The notes beneath the pieces were generated by a model. It had not been told where the DNA came from. It saw only the letters and a list, made by a program, of their open reading frames with translations, and did not search any database. A program made the position numbers and the translations under genes. DNA of 64,000 nt from Clavaria fumosa. Lineage: Eukaryota > Basidiomycota > Agaricomycetes > Agaricales > Clavariaceae. This document shows, in pieces, positions 10,393 through 24,300 of this stretch (the first letter of the stretch is position 1; every line of letters begins with the position of its first letter). The stretch is from contig OX637797.1 of assembly GCA_951802425.1 (NCBI GenBank), forward strand, positions 2,294,001 through 2,358,000. Reading direction: 5' to 3'.

Positions 10393-12442
10393 TCAGAATT
10401 TAAACCCTCCTGCCAAACCCATGACGTTGTTAGGGTCTACAGCCTGTTTGACCATTTTCAAGAAGTCTACATTCTCGCCGTATATCTCCTCGAGAGTCGT
10501 ATCGCTTAAAGCGTAGTTGGGGTACAATGGAGCGTTTGAAATATTCTGTCCTTCCGCCAATGCAACTTGACGAATCTGATTCGCACTTGCTCGAGCCGCT
10601 TCACGGGCAAGCTCGTCAGACTCGGCATTGACCCAGGCAAACTCAATATTGAGCGGAGAGAAGACTTGAGATCGGGTGAATGGATATGCGGACGGGGACG
10701 TCGAGTGGGTTAGTATCGTTGGAAGAAAGGGTTCTGCAGAATAGGTGGTCAAAAGGACGAGATCCGGAAGTAGGACCTCCGACCAAAACTAGGATATTCA
10801 TGTTATTGAGTATGACATCAAACCGTTCAAACGAATGGGATGGCATACCAAGCTCTCATTTACGATAGCTTGGAAAATATTTGGAGTATAGCTTTGAATA
10901 GGAACCGTATGAAAGAGATGGCTGTTGGATTATGTACTTCATGAGAAAGTCATCGCGGTGTGAGCGAGAGACTGAGCGCACCGAATCCCACCACTTGGGT
11001 CAGTTGTCTCATTTACAAACGAAAGGAAGGACCGAGTAGAGACACTCCCCGATGTGGCAGGTATCTTAAGGAAATCGTCAAAGATACCGGGAGGCGGGAC
11101 AGGTCCATCATAGAAAAGCTGCTGCGCGACCACAGGCTGTCACGTGGATAAATGAATAAATGGTCTCCTGAAGGAATGGGGCCTTACGAAGCGAAAAAGT
11201 CCGAGGAATGACGCTATCGTGGCAGCCTTTGGATCCGTGACAGACAGACTGAACTTGACGTTGGCTTGAATCACGTCGATGTAGTGATCTGCCGTGTACA
11301 AGATGAGGCCGGCCTGTCCATCGAAATTTATAAGAGCCTACAAGGAGACAATCAGAAGCCATACCCAGACTTGCGATTGTGGGAATGTCTTAAGGGTAAC
11401 GGTTGTCACGATTCCCTGAAAGAACAATGAGGAAGAAGGGAGCACCAAGACTGTTGAACACCAACAAAATTATTGCCACCACCCTTCAAGGCGCGGAATA
11501 AGTCTGGCAGCGAAGCCTCGGTGACGGTCTTCACAACGCCACTTGGTAAGACCAATTCATATGCAACGATTGTATCCACGGTCAGACCATATTGGTTCGT
11601 CAACCAGGAATACCCTTGCCCATGGTTGAGGTCGCCTCTGAAGTCATGATTCTGAAGCTGAAACTCACCACCGCCTACCGCGAACCCACCCACCCCAGGT
11701 CCACTCACGCGACCTCCAGCCACGTTGACGCCGAAGGGCTCCAGGGCAGCATAGACGGCCTGCCAACTCAGTCTGCGGCGAGAAGTTCAAGTCAATGGAC
11801 GAAGCAGCACTTGAGGTGCCAAGACCAACCCCACTCCAATGGTCGCCGTCTGCTGTGAAGAATCCACTTTGACTTGATCGAAACGTGTCATCGCAATGTG
11901 AACACCGGTGGTAGATGAGAAGCCGGGGCTACTGGTATGTCCACCGCTTTTCAGCTGAAAACGGGTAACGTAAACATCGTTGCACTGTGGGAGGCGCACA
12001 AATGATGGCGCACGGCAAAGGGTGTTCTGGTATCGCCAACAATTCTGAGCTGCAAAGGGAAAGATATCTAAGCCAGGATCCTCTCGCCACTAATAGAAGA
12101 TGTTGACGGACTATGGTTGCTACATCTTCAGCCGTCCCAGGTTCCACTGAACATTGAGACTGCTGAGTGCTGGATATCGACCAATGCGATATATCATTGA
12201 GGTATGGCCCGGAACCTTACAGGAACAGATGGCAACTTAGTTCAAAGACAAAGAATGAGAGTGCGAATCGCTGTACCAGGATAAAACACCTCTGACGCCG
12301 AGGATATACTTTCAGCGATCCTCTGGCAGACGAGTACACCTGGCTGTTGCGGCGGCGAGTAATTAGGCCTCGCCCACGCGCTGAATACAGTTGCAACCCG
12401 GAGTGAGAAGGATAGCAGCATTAGACAACAACAGAATGACAC
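10393..12442 (-). CDS. Secreted FAD-linked oxidoreductase, berberine-bridge type
   Basis: A flavin oxidase of the PCMH/BBE superfamily, expected to be secreted and to oxidise carbohydrate or alcohol-type substrates. A signal peptide begins MSFCCCLMLLSFSLRVATVF. The FAD-binding domain has EPGTAEDVATIVRQ and, after splicing, RTPFALKSGGH, where the His is the covalent FAD site. Further along are GFSSTTGVHIAMTRF and GVGGFAVGGG joined to YSWLTNQYGL across a GTGAGT..AAG intron. No Cys follows the GGG loop, so FAD is probably held by the His alone. The BBE domain ends NYALSDTTLEEIYG then VDPNNVMGLAGGFKF. At least seven introns are present. The natural substrate cannot be read from the sequence. Confidence 0.87.
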
Positions 12443-13212
12443 ATACGGTACTTAACCTTGCAGTGTTCTTAAAACATCCGCTCCACTGGAGAGACAACGT
12501 GTGATGCCACGGCCCATTTGCCTGCAGCAGAACGCGAGCGCGGGAACGTGGCCGATCGCCCAGGAGATAACACTTGCGTGTGGAAGGATCATGGGGCACG
12601 TTTTTGCCTCACAAGAACAAGAGTCGCGCCACTGTTCACACCAAAGTCTTGATGGTCTTGATGTACGGAATCTGCATACGCCTTTTGGAATGCTCCGCGT
12701 CTACTAAATTTGATAAGTCCGCGCTGATCCTAAATTGGTGTGTAGATCGGGAACAGTCTTAGGGTCAGGACATTGGAACTGAATCAGGACTCGCAATCGC
12801 CGGTGCCGGTGAGGTAGAACCAGAGAGGGACAGGCTATTGGCACAACACTACCAACCAGGGGATGCGGGGACCACTTATCTGAGATACATAGTACGGCAC
12901 GATCGCAGCGGAGTTCCCGGTAACGAAATGAAACGTTCTGCCCGACCTGGCAACCGTTTTAGTTCCGAACCTTGATCAAGCCTTCGTGTTGGTCAAAAGT
13001 TAGACGCGTCGGTCAGGCGAATGCACAAATGTAAGCGGAAAGTCCCACAAGACCATCATAACATTAGCGAACGGTCACCCTGTACCGCGGCCGCCCTGAG
13101 GCGTCCACGTTCCAGGTCAGATTACTACTCGTGGAACAACGATCATCCGTGTCCCTTGACGCGAGGCAGACGCTTTCAAAGGGCCACGGGGAAAAACGGC
13201 GTTTGGGTGAAT
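12443..13212. other. Intergenic, no gene recognised
   Basis: A 770-bp spacer between two minus-strand genes. It should contain the promoter of the secreted oxidase and the KRR1 3' UTR. Open frames here are short, change frame without splice sites and resemble nothing I know. Confidence 0.5.
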
Positions 13213-14779
<1,567 letters not shown>

Positions 14780-14936
14780 CCAAACGAAACTGCAATGTTG
14801 GGATTGGTGAAGAGGTGCGCATCGTAGGCCGCGTGACCACCCCTCCACACCGAACGGTCTCAGCGCCCCCCTTAACATCGACCATTTACTGTAATTCTTA
14901 ACGCGTATACGGCAATCGGCTTGCTTCCTTTCTGTC
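14780..14936. promoter_or_regulatory. Divergent promoter, KRR1 / NCBP3-like
   Basis: Only 157 bp separate the two start codons, so both genes must be expressed from this interval or from overlapping 5' sequences. No TATA box is evident. Confidence 0.6.
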
Positions 14937-16156
14937 ATGGACGCCAACGAACAGTCTAACACCGAAACAACGCTCTGCTACGACGAGCATGTAGCGTACG
15001 AAGACCAAGTCTCCGCGCAACCAACTGGTCCAAGGACGCTCGCTGATCGCATCGGAAACACGAAGGCAAAGGTCTATTTCATTTCTGATGCGACGCCTCG
15101 AGACTGTAAGGTGTGTTCGTCCCCGCTCTCCGGATGCTACTTCGATCAACTGTTAATTTGTTTCTACTTTTTCCCCCTACACTAGCGTAAACGGGAAATA
15201 ATGGAACAGGATTCGGACGTGGAAATGGAACAAGACGAGGGTAAAGTAACCTAGCTCCTATAACATGCTGTTGCCTTGACTTCATGGATGTAGGAACTTC
15301 GCACCGGCCGAACGCTCTGCTATTTCATGGCCTCCCCATTTCACGTCTCCCTACCGATCGTCTATTCGCTTATGCCACTCACTTTGACGCGCGACCAGTC
15401 GAGTTGGAGTGGGTTGATGACAGCACCTGCATACTCGTCTTCGAGACTGTTGCCGACGCTCGGGCAGCGCAGAGACTCCTGCAAAAGTCTTTGACGGAGG
15501 AATTTGATTTGGAAGGGTTCATCTCGGCCAAACCCATTCCTATTACTCTCTGGCCACCCGAGGAGCGCATAAACAAGAGCCTGGGGAAAGGGGAAGGGTT
15601 GAAAGGAGCAATCAGGATGCGATGGGCGAGACAGGATGATGTGAAGAGAAAAGGCGCCGGACAATTCAGCGAATTCTACAAGAAGCACGGAGCGAAGGCT
15701 GGGAAAGAGGGTCATCCAGAACGAGGAGACAAGGTGGGGAAAAGGCTTCGGAGGACGTATTCAGACGACGCCCTCCAGAAAGCCAAACTCGACGAAGAGC
15801 TTGACAACTTCTTGGCTAGCGAAGAGGAATCAATTCCGCCTTCGCCTCCATCCAAGATGTACGCAGATCAGGTTGCGGCGGGTGGTCGATCGCTGCTCGA
15901 GCGGACGTCAGTCCTACGGATGCATTCTCCGACACTCGCAGATCGAATAACGGCCCCCTTGCCGCGCCGCGCGGCACGTTCAGGACAGAATAGCGATGCA
16001 AGGTGGACGCATGACGGAGCGGAAGATGATTTGCGAAATTCTGAGCGCCGGAACGGCGCCCACGGAGTGAGGCGTCGCAGTCAAGGAGAGAGACCAAGAA
16101 TAAGTCAACAGGAGTTGGACGACGAGTTAGAAGCGTTCCTCAGCCGGAGGGATTAA
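14937..16156 (+). CDS. NCBP3-like nuclear cap-binding subunit
   Basis: NCBP3 binds mRNA caps with NCBP1 and joins ARS2 and the exon junction/TREX machinery in mRNA export. Exons 14937-15110, 15186-15240 and 15294-16156 encode 363 residues. The signature is a divergent RRM-like fold: HRPNALLFHGLPISRL, then RLFAYATHFDARP, and VELEWVDDSTCILVFE, where WVDD matches the WLDD motif of NCBP3. VADARAAQRLL follows. The C-terminal half is basic, with KGAIRMRWARQDDVKRKGAG and repeats LDEELDNFL and LDDELEAFL. The second of these ends the protein (SRRD), resembling the tail of Aly/REF-like proteins. The identification rests on the WVDD RRM-like block. ARS2 lies 1.6 kb downstream on the same strand. Confidence 0.78.
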
Positions 16157-16446
16157 GGTTTCACTAGCAATTCTTGAAGTTATACCGATAGGGACTGCAT
16201 GTCATACCGGGCCTCCGTTGAGCCTGTTGGCGAGCATGGGGGCACCCTTGAGCCTTGACTAGCTTGGAAATCGAACTGGCTAATTCAAGCAACCACTGTA
16301 CTGGACGCGGTACCATCATAATAACCATGGCGCACGATTCATTTCTTTGTATCTGTTTGCCGAACGCTCAGCTCAGAGTGTGCGCGCTGTGGTGACACAT
16401 AACTACGACGAGTACGACGGTCTCACTTGCGTATGCGCCCTCAAAA
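16157..16446. promoter_or_regulatory. Spacer upstream of ESF2
   Basis: A 290-bp spacer holding the 3' end of the NCBP3-like gene and the ESF2 promoter. Nothing distinctive was seen. Confidence 0.35.
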
Positions 16447-17439
16447 ATGGACGTCCAACTTGCGGGAAGGAATTCTGTTGAACTAGCCAGTTTTTCCTCC
16501 TTGCACTCGGAATTAGTTGAGAGTGGAAACCCATCCGAAGACCAAGGAAGTGACCACGGAGGCAACTACACTGACGATAATGAAGGTAGCGACATCACAA
16601 AGCTTAGTGAGCATGTCGACGGCCTCATTCCCGGAATGGACCCAAGTGGATTCGCTGGCCCGTCGCAAAAAACAATCCTTCCTCTGACGCCAGAAGCCCT
16701 AGCAGGCTTCCAGGCGGCGCAGGAGCGGACCGGCATCGTCTATATATCTCGCATTCCGCCTGGTATGCAACCACCCAAAGTACGTCACTTAATGAGTGCG
16801 TATGGAGAGGTGGGCAGAGTGTATCTGCAAAGAGAAGGTACGCAGCTTGTTTTGCTGTCTAATCTGCGAATCCCGGAGAGTTTCCGCACCTACAGATCCA
16901 AAACGTGCGCACCTAAGGCGTAAATTCACGTCCACTAAGAAGCCGCACTATACAGAGGGCTGGGTCGAGTTTAAGGACAAGAAGGTCGCGCGTTCCGTGG
17001 CCGCGATCCTGAATGCCCAGCCCATTGGAGGCAAAAAGGGCACACGTTGGAGAGACGACGTATGGACGATGAAATACCTGCCAAAGTTCAAATGGAACAT
17101 GCTCACAGAGCAAATTGGTGAGTGCTGAAGTTCGTCGCGTGATGCAGCGTTGCTGAGGAACGCCCTGCTCACACAGCACAGGAAGCCGCATTACATGTTG
17201 CCAAACTACGTGTGGAACTAGCACAGTCAAAGTCGGAACAGAAAGAATATCTGAGGAATGTGGAACTTGCGCGCGTGCTAGAGAAGAGGGCGAAGCGGAA
17301 AGGAGAGCCGTTGCTGAGTGCGACGACGAAACGACGGACAGTAAGCGATGAGGAAACGCCCAAGCCGTTTAGACATCTCACACCACCCCGCTATCCACCC
17401 GATGGTGGGCTCGATAATGTGCTTGAGAATATATTTTAG
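16447..17439 (+). CDS. ESF2: ESF2/ABT1 pre-rRNA processing RRM protein
   Basis: A nucleolar factor of the small-subunit processome that helps Dbp8 in 18S maturation. Exons 16447-16837, 16896-17117 and 17177-17439 splice in frame (junctions [12 protein letters not shown] and [14 protein letters not shown]). The acidic N terminus leads into [17 protein letters not shown] then [16 protein letters not shown], the family RRM. The diagnostic block follows: [30 protein letters not shown] and [16 protein letters not shown], with NMLTEQI. A coiled, basic C terminus ([19 protein letters not shown]) follows. Length (about 290 residues) and order match yeast Esf2 and human ABT1. Confidence 0.93.
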
Positions 17440-17739
17440 CGTTTAGCGTTGTGCACGGACCAAGTATGCTGCCGAAGGCTTTCTCGGCAAGCATTCAGTC
17501 GGCGATTGAAAGGGCAGCTTTTACCCCGCCGCAAGACCGTTTCTAGTTCTGCTCATCGCGAGCTAGGTTGAGCGTGCAAAAGTTGTGCTTTTCTTTAGCC
17601 AACCCTTTGCTCATCGCGGTGCTACTGAGGTCTGTGCTTCCGTCATGCGACCTCTCTCATTCTCAGCCTCTAATCAAAGCCGTCCTCGCATGTAATCTCT
17701 GTTTTTTTTTTACCTCTTTCTCCTCTCCACCACCAAAAG
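17440..17739. promoter_or_regulatory. ARS2 promoter with CT-rich tract
   Basis: A 300-bp spacer. A strong pyrimidine tract (about 17700-17730) sits directly upstream of the ARS2 start, a common pattern at fungal transcription starts. Confidence 0.45.
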
Positions 17740-20700
17740 ATGTCCTGGTCTGCTACTTCTTACCCTCCGCCTCCACGACGTTCCTCGCGCTCTCGTTCTC
17801 CTCGGGGTGGTCCCCCTCCTGCTAGACCACCTTATCCTGATACTGCGTATGGTCCACAAGATCCGTATCGGGCAGAATGGGATGCGTACGAAAGGGATAG
17901 GGCATGGGCAAATTATGAACGCGAGAGGGCTGCCTATGAATACAGCCGGAGGGGAAGGAGTCGTAGCCCGCCTCCAGACGAAGGTGAGGATGCAATTTGA
18001 TGTGTTGACCATAGCCCACTAAAACTCTTGCAGCAGGTAGAAAACGTCGGAGGTCCTTCTCGCCGTACGATCGCGACCGCTATGAGTCTCGTCCGAGATA
18101 TGGCGACGAATACGGTTGGCTCATACGTTCTTTTGCGAATGTCATTACTCATGCCCTCCTTTTAGAATCCTACCCACGTGGCTATGGTTACACCTCGCCA
18201 CGACGCGGTCAGTACTCGACCACGGGCGGTTATTCGAGCTCGCGTCGTCCCCCTCCCGACCCACACACCTTCGACCATCCTGCAACGCTGAAGCAGTATG
18301 CGGATTGGTTTCGTTATTATTATCCTCAACAAGCTATGGAAGAGGATATTGCCGACAAGGCTGCTGAACACGAGGCGGGCGATGGTACAAAGCCGAGAGA
18401 CGGAATACGGTCCAAGTGGGAGAAATACAAGAAAGATTTTGCGGCCACTCAGGTCAGTGTGCCCGCTCAATTGTCCCTGCAAGCCGCGCCCCATCTTGTT
18501 GTACAGTTTTGTCCAAGTGCTCCGCTAAAGTTACTTGTGTATTCTTCCTGTAGCTTCAGACGATGTTTGAACACCACCGCAAGTCTCCATGGTTTGCTGA
18601 AAAATATGACCCCTCAGAGGAAATGCGGAATTTGCGCATGAGGGTCAGGAAGGATGGATGGAAAGGACACTTGTCAAAATTCTTGCTTGGCCTTGAAACC
18701 GGAAAGTTCGACCCAGACATCACTGAAACAGACTCTACTGCAGACGCCAAGTCCCCAAAGGAGGCTGCGACAAACGGTAGCAGTGATGACAAAAGCGTTG
18801 TCGCTGTCGCAGACGTTAAAATTAAGGCTGAGGCCAACGGGGAAGGCACTGTTGCTGCTGTTGGCGAAGAGAGTAAACCCTTGGCCAGTGGCCGTGACGA
18901 TGAGATGCAAATAACAGCTGACGCCGAGGAAGATGGTGGTGACCACGAAGCGAACGCGGCTGAAATGAATGGCAAATCAGCCACTGATGCGAAGCGCGGA
19001 ATGGTGCCCATGTCAAGTTCACGGGGGGAAGAGATCTCCGTTCCTACTGAGGGGAATCAGGTCATGATCAGGACCATTCCCCCCGACATTGGCCGTGTCA
19101 AATTGGAGGAAGTGAGTAATTTCTATTGTGGAGGGTTGCTGCGATTGACATCATTCAGGCGTGCCGTCTAATTCCTGGCTTTATGTATTTAGCACTGGGT
19201 GAACCTGTGCAAAAACGCAATTATTATCGCGCTGGCTGGATACGGTTTCGCGATGATGCGGATATGGCAACTGTCATGTCGGAGCTCTCCGAGAGGAAGG
19301 TACGGCTGCCAGTTGAATGTCCTTTGGTACTCTTAATGAACGTTGGGGACAGATCGAAGGTTTTAAGTTACACGTCACACATCAGGTCCGGCCATTTGTC
19401 AATAGGATACGTTACGCCCCCGAAGTAGCAAGTAGGCCCGATCGGTTGGAGAGGGACCTTGCCAATGCCAAGAAGTTGTGCCTTATTCTGGAGGAAGAAG
19501 CTGCGATGTTGCGGAATTTTAAAGTGGAAACCGCAAATATTGCTCGAGTGGATATGACGGATAGACCTGCCGATGCAGCGGGCAACGATAGGGAGGATAC
19601 AATGGCAACGGACGACGATGATGATGCAGACCCCGCGGAAAGAGGCAGCGATGCAGTTGAGCGACGGATTGATAAAATCATGCAGCAGTGGTGTGGCCTG
19701 GGCCTCGTCAGTACCGATAATGAACGGGCGTACGAAGCCAAAAAGGTAGGCTATTCGCAATCCTTACTTCGGAAGTCCTGAGAACATATTCTTCCGCAGA
19801 CGATTATCTCGCTGGACCTGTACCTTGCGTACCTCCGTGGAACGTTTCACGCCTGCTACTACTGTTGCGTTGTAACAGACCATCTTGAGGAATTACAACG
19901 CAAGTGTTTGAAGCACGTTAGGAAACCACCGTTGAATGTTCACTCTGAAGAGAGCAAAGGTGCTGACACCGAGAAGACGGAGAGGGACAAGTACAGTCAA
20001 AATGAAGACCCGCAGAGAGAAGGGAAAGAACGTGAGGTTTTTGTTCCAAAGGAGAAGTCAGACCGGGAACGGAAACGGAACGGTGTGTCTCGACGTGTGA
20101 TCTCAAGCATGCATTTTGGTGACTGTATTCCGCAGATGAGAAATGGCCGGAATGGCTTGACTCGAAGATCGCATTGTTGATTAACCGAGATGGACTTGAT
20201 CCTCGAGACTATGGGGGGAAAAACTATGACGAGTGCGCTCCTCACGCCATGAGTGACACACGATGTCATAACGCTCATTCACATCTAGGGAGCTCACTAA
20301 ATTAACTGAGCCCTTCATCAAGCAAGAAGATGAGGGCAAGTTTCGGTGCAAGACATGCCTGAAATTGTTCAAGGCGACTTCCTTTGTAGGGAAGCACATT
20401 GCTAATAAGCACCCAGACTTAGTAAAGCAACTTGAAGATGTAAGCTTGTTATCTTCTCTCGTGTTCTTTGTTCATCACCAATTTCCACAAGATCTCGTAC
20501 TTCAACAACTTTGCGCTTGATCCCCATCATATTCAACCGTTTTCTTATCCTCCTCCGCCCACCGGAAATAGTCAGATGCCTCCTCCGCAAGCTTATGGCC
20601 TCCAAGGCCCAGCTTATCGGGAGCCACTCGGCGACTACGGTCGTTCAAATGCTTATTACGGCAGTTCCAATCCTCCTTACCCCGGTCCCTATCCTGGCAA

Positions 20701-21076
20701 TGGAGCTCTCTGGGACCCGTACGCGTCATACCCATACCCACCTCCTGCCTATCCTATCCTACTCCCGCCGCGCCGAGATGAGGCGACGACAGCACGACGG
20801 TTAAGCGACCGCATCGGCGGGTACGCAGCAGGACTCGAGCAGCCGTCAGAGAGCGCAGTCATACCAGCCGCGGCTGGGCTTCCGGCGAAGCCGCCTGCCA
20901 CTGTTGAATCTGCACATCCAAGACGAGGTGGCCGAGGCGGTGGTGGGTCGACCACAGGAGTGGTGCCGCCGCCACCCCTGCATGTTAAAGAGGACCCACG
21001 CGCCGCGGCTGGCCGGAAGGTTAGCTATCATGATATGGACTTGGTGGCCGAGGGTGACGTGGAGTTGACGTACTGA
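17740..21076 (+). CDS. ARS2/SERRATE zinc-finger RNA-processing scaffold
   Basis: ARS2/Serrate links the nuclear cap-binding complex to RNA export, 3' processing and decay. The N terminus is proline/RS-rich (MSWSATSYPPPPRRSSRSRS). SERRATE_Ars2 N-domain: TLKQYADWFRYYYPQQ, then IRSKWEKYKKDFAATQ and WFAEKYDPSEEMRN. An acidic stretch (about 18700-19000) follows. The RRM-like part reads MIRTIPPDIGRVKLEE, FRDDADMATVMSELSERK and LNERWGQIEGFKLHV. The core continues with AVERRIDKIMQQWCGL and LDLYLAYLRGTFHACYYC. The zinc finger is FRCKTCLKLFKATSFVGKH-IANKH (C-x2-C...H-x4-H). The C terminus is Pro/Gly-rich with YFNNFALDPHHIQP. About ten introns are present. Domain order matches ARS2 throughout. Confidence 0.92.
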
Positions 21077-21355
21077 TCCTTCACCTTCGAGATAGTGGAA
21101 ATCGAGGCTTTATTCAGACAGTAAATGAAGCGGGTCTGATACAGTACTGTAGACTCTGAGTAGACCCGAGTACTTGTGCAAGGTGTCGCTGAACCCAGCA
21201 TTTGTCTCAGTTTGAGTAGTCGGTAATCGGCAACATCCAACGCCGCGTCAGGTGCGCATATGTCTGGAGCATTCTTACAAGCAGGTCAGCAGCAAGCCGT
21301 TGGGCTTTCTCCCTTCAACAAGGTCTTCTAGACTCCCCAGAAACTAAGTAATGTT
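21077..21355. promoter_or_regulatory. Spacer between ARS2 and SSK1
   Basis: A 279-bp spacer carrying the ARS2 3' UTR and the SSK1 promoter. No specific element was recognised. Confidence 0.35.
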
Positions 21356-24300
21356 ATGGCCCCACCGCCGACTTCCGACCAGGTGTTGAGCTCACCCGAG
21401 GAAGACACAACAAAACCAGAGCTAGCCGTCTCCTCGACCGCTTTGCCCTCGGCGGTGGTGAGTTCGCCCGAGGGAGACACCACAAAGTCCTCAAAGACTA
21501 TAAACCCCTTGGGCAGCCAGTCTCAGAACGGTATTCCGCTATCTTCCATTGCTGTGGCTTCAAGCCTCACTCGAAGGCTCGCTCTCCCCCAATTCTCTCG
21601 AGCCTGGTCTACGCCTTCAACTTCGCGCCTGGGCCATCTTCGAAATCCGTGCCGGAGAGTGAGTTCATATCAGGATCCGCCCTCCAGCCCGCTTCCCGAG
21701 CATCTCCCGTTCCATGAAATCTCTTTGGAGCTGGCAGATTCTGTGCAGACCATCGTGCAGACTATGATCCAAGTCTCTCCTCCTCATTTGTTGGATCCAG
21801 TCAGGGAACAGCTCTCAGCAACTTCGTTATGTATCCCAACGCTCTCTGTTTCCGCCATGCTCACATGCATGAAATCATTGAATTATATATCTGCTCATAT
21901 GGCGACCTTCTGCACCGATCTTCCTGAAATTAGCGGTAGTGGCTCTCAAACACCGCCGTCTTCAGCCATGCGCCATGAATTCGATGTAGGAGAAGTCCTC
22001 CAGAGCGTCGGGGACGTGCTGAGTGGTGCTGCAGCTCACACTGGCGTGGATCTAGTCATCTCTCATGCTGACACCGGAATGAAGCATATGTCAATGAAAG
22101 GAGATGAGAATGGCATTGCCTTTGCTCTTTCTCATGTAAGTCTTCTCGCCTTCCTTCGAGGACGCAGAGTCAGTCAACAACTTCTGCAGATTGCTCGGCA
22201 AGTCATCATGACCGCTCGAAAGGATGACACTGTCGAGATTGGGCTTTACTTCACACCTTCTCCTCACCACTCGCATTCGCGAACAGGCGAACTCTCCAAT
22301 GGCGATGCATATTTTCCCCGTCATTCTCCCCCCGGATTTGATGGCCCACTACGTTGCACATTCGAAATCATTCATAGGTTTGCATTATGCTCTAGTTCTA
22401 CAGACTCTTCCTCCTTTCGCATTCGTCCGAATCTTACCACACATCTACTCCGGAGGCTCTTGCGTCAAATCGGCGCCTCTATATCGGGACCAAACAACAC
22501 GCCAGATGGGCGTTTGTACGAATTCGCGATCGTCCCAGAGCGTTGTTCGGCCCCGACTAACGCACGAAAATTTCCACCTGAGCCCTCCGAAGCCAACCTC
22601 GGACAGACTGAAGTGGATGATGCTTTCCTTGCAAGCGAACCCTCTCTGGATGAACTGGACAAGTTCGTGGAAACATTAAAAGGGCGCAAGGTCATGCTCT
22701 ATGCAAGCTCCAAGGGTTCATTTGCGAATCACCTTACGAGCTATTTAATTGCGTGGGGTTTGGACGTCAGTCATGCAGCTTCTGATACAGGTCAAGAAGC
22801 GGAAGCCTCAACAGGTGCCCCTCAACATCTGGAAACGGAAATGTCACTCCCGGCTCCAGTATCTGATTTGGAAAGGTTGAACCCGCTAGAAAACGTGTCC
22901 ACTTCTGCCAAACCTGAAAGCTCTGTCAAACCATTGTTCCTGCTCATCGATGACGACGTTGCTGTCTTGAGGGACTGCTTGGAGAGTATTCATGCTGAAC
23001 AGCTCCAGCCGCGCAAATCACATATGCGCAAGCGACTACTTTCTCCGCATCATCGACGTATATCATCGTCATCATCAGCATCGTCATCATCACAACTGGT
23101 ACATACCGATAATCAACTGCAACATCTAACCTCCGCCTTTCCTTCCATGGTCATCATACACTTCGTTAGTCTATCCCACTACAAGCCGGTCAAGGATGTT
23201 ATACAGTCATTCTTGGCATCGCAACCTCCGATATGCATACCTGACGTTATGATCCTACCAAAACCAGTAGGCCCGCGGCGACTCCTTACTGCGTTGCATA
23301 CTGCTGTCACAAGGCCGGTTGTAGATCCTTCTTTCGTACCAATTGCGACGTCTCCATCAACATTATCGCATAACGGAAGCCCTTTTTTTGGCGCAGGCTC
23401 GCCGTTACCCTCCTCCCGACCTACGGGCTCCCGCTCAGCCACCGATCGATCGATCTTCTCTTCGAGAGAACCCATTCCAGAGGTGCCGAACAATCTCCCG
23501 TCTCCTGTTGGGGTTGCCGAGGGCATGGAATATTTTCCCGAGACCAGGCTCGGTTCCTCGCCATCCTCTGGACTCGTCATACAGAGTCCAGATGGACAAC
23601 CAGCTGGAATCTTCTTCCACCCGAAAGCCAAGTCACCTAGGTCCTCGTCATATAGCCAGGGTTCTGCTAGGGATAGAAGTAAACTCTTTGCATCTCTTCA
23701 AAGTAATGCAACGTCCCATAGATCTGAAACTCAAGTTCCAGATATAGCCCCACTGAACACCTTTCCGAGCGCTCCGACTTTTCACAGTCCCCCCCTCTCT
23801 GCACCGTCTTTGCGACCATCATTAGTCCCTTCAGTTCCTCCAATGTCAAATGCATCCCAAGGCGGGAAATCCGGTTCGTCAGAAGAGAGTACACATGGCT
23901 TAGATGACTCTCCTGCTTCTCAACTACGAAGTTCAGTCGTTGTTCAAACGCGCAGGCCGAGTCTTCTTCCAGTCAAAGTTGGCACACAACCTGCATCCAA
24001 CGAGTTAACAGACCCTGAGAAAAATAGCCTGGTGAGGCGGCCAAGGAACTTTCAAGGGGGGAAAATGTCGGCCAATCCTACATTTAGCTCGAAGAAAGGG
24101 AAAAACCAAGCCAACTCGAATGTTTCTTTGCCAATCAACGTGTTGATTGTTGACGGTGCGTAAACATCAGAGTTGGGATTGATTGTTCACCAATATCAAC
24201 TGCAGATAACCCAATCAACCAGACGATATTATCGGCATGGATGAAAAAGAGACAAATCAAATTTGATGTTGCAATGAACGGACTGGAAGCCGTGGAGAAA

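Noticed and set aside
12443..13200. Several open frames between the secreted oxidase and KRR1.
   Set aside because: They are short, lie on both strands and show no motif; the frames crossing the oxidase signal-peptide exon are shadows of it.
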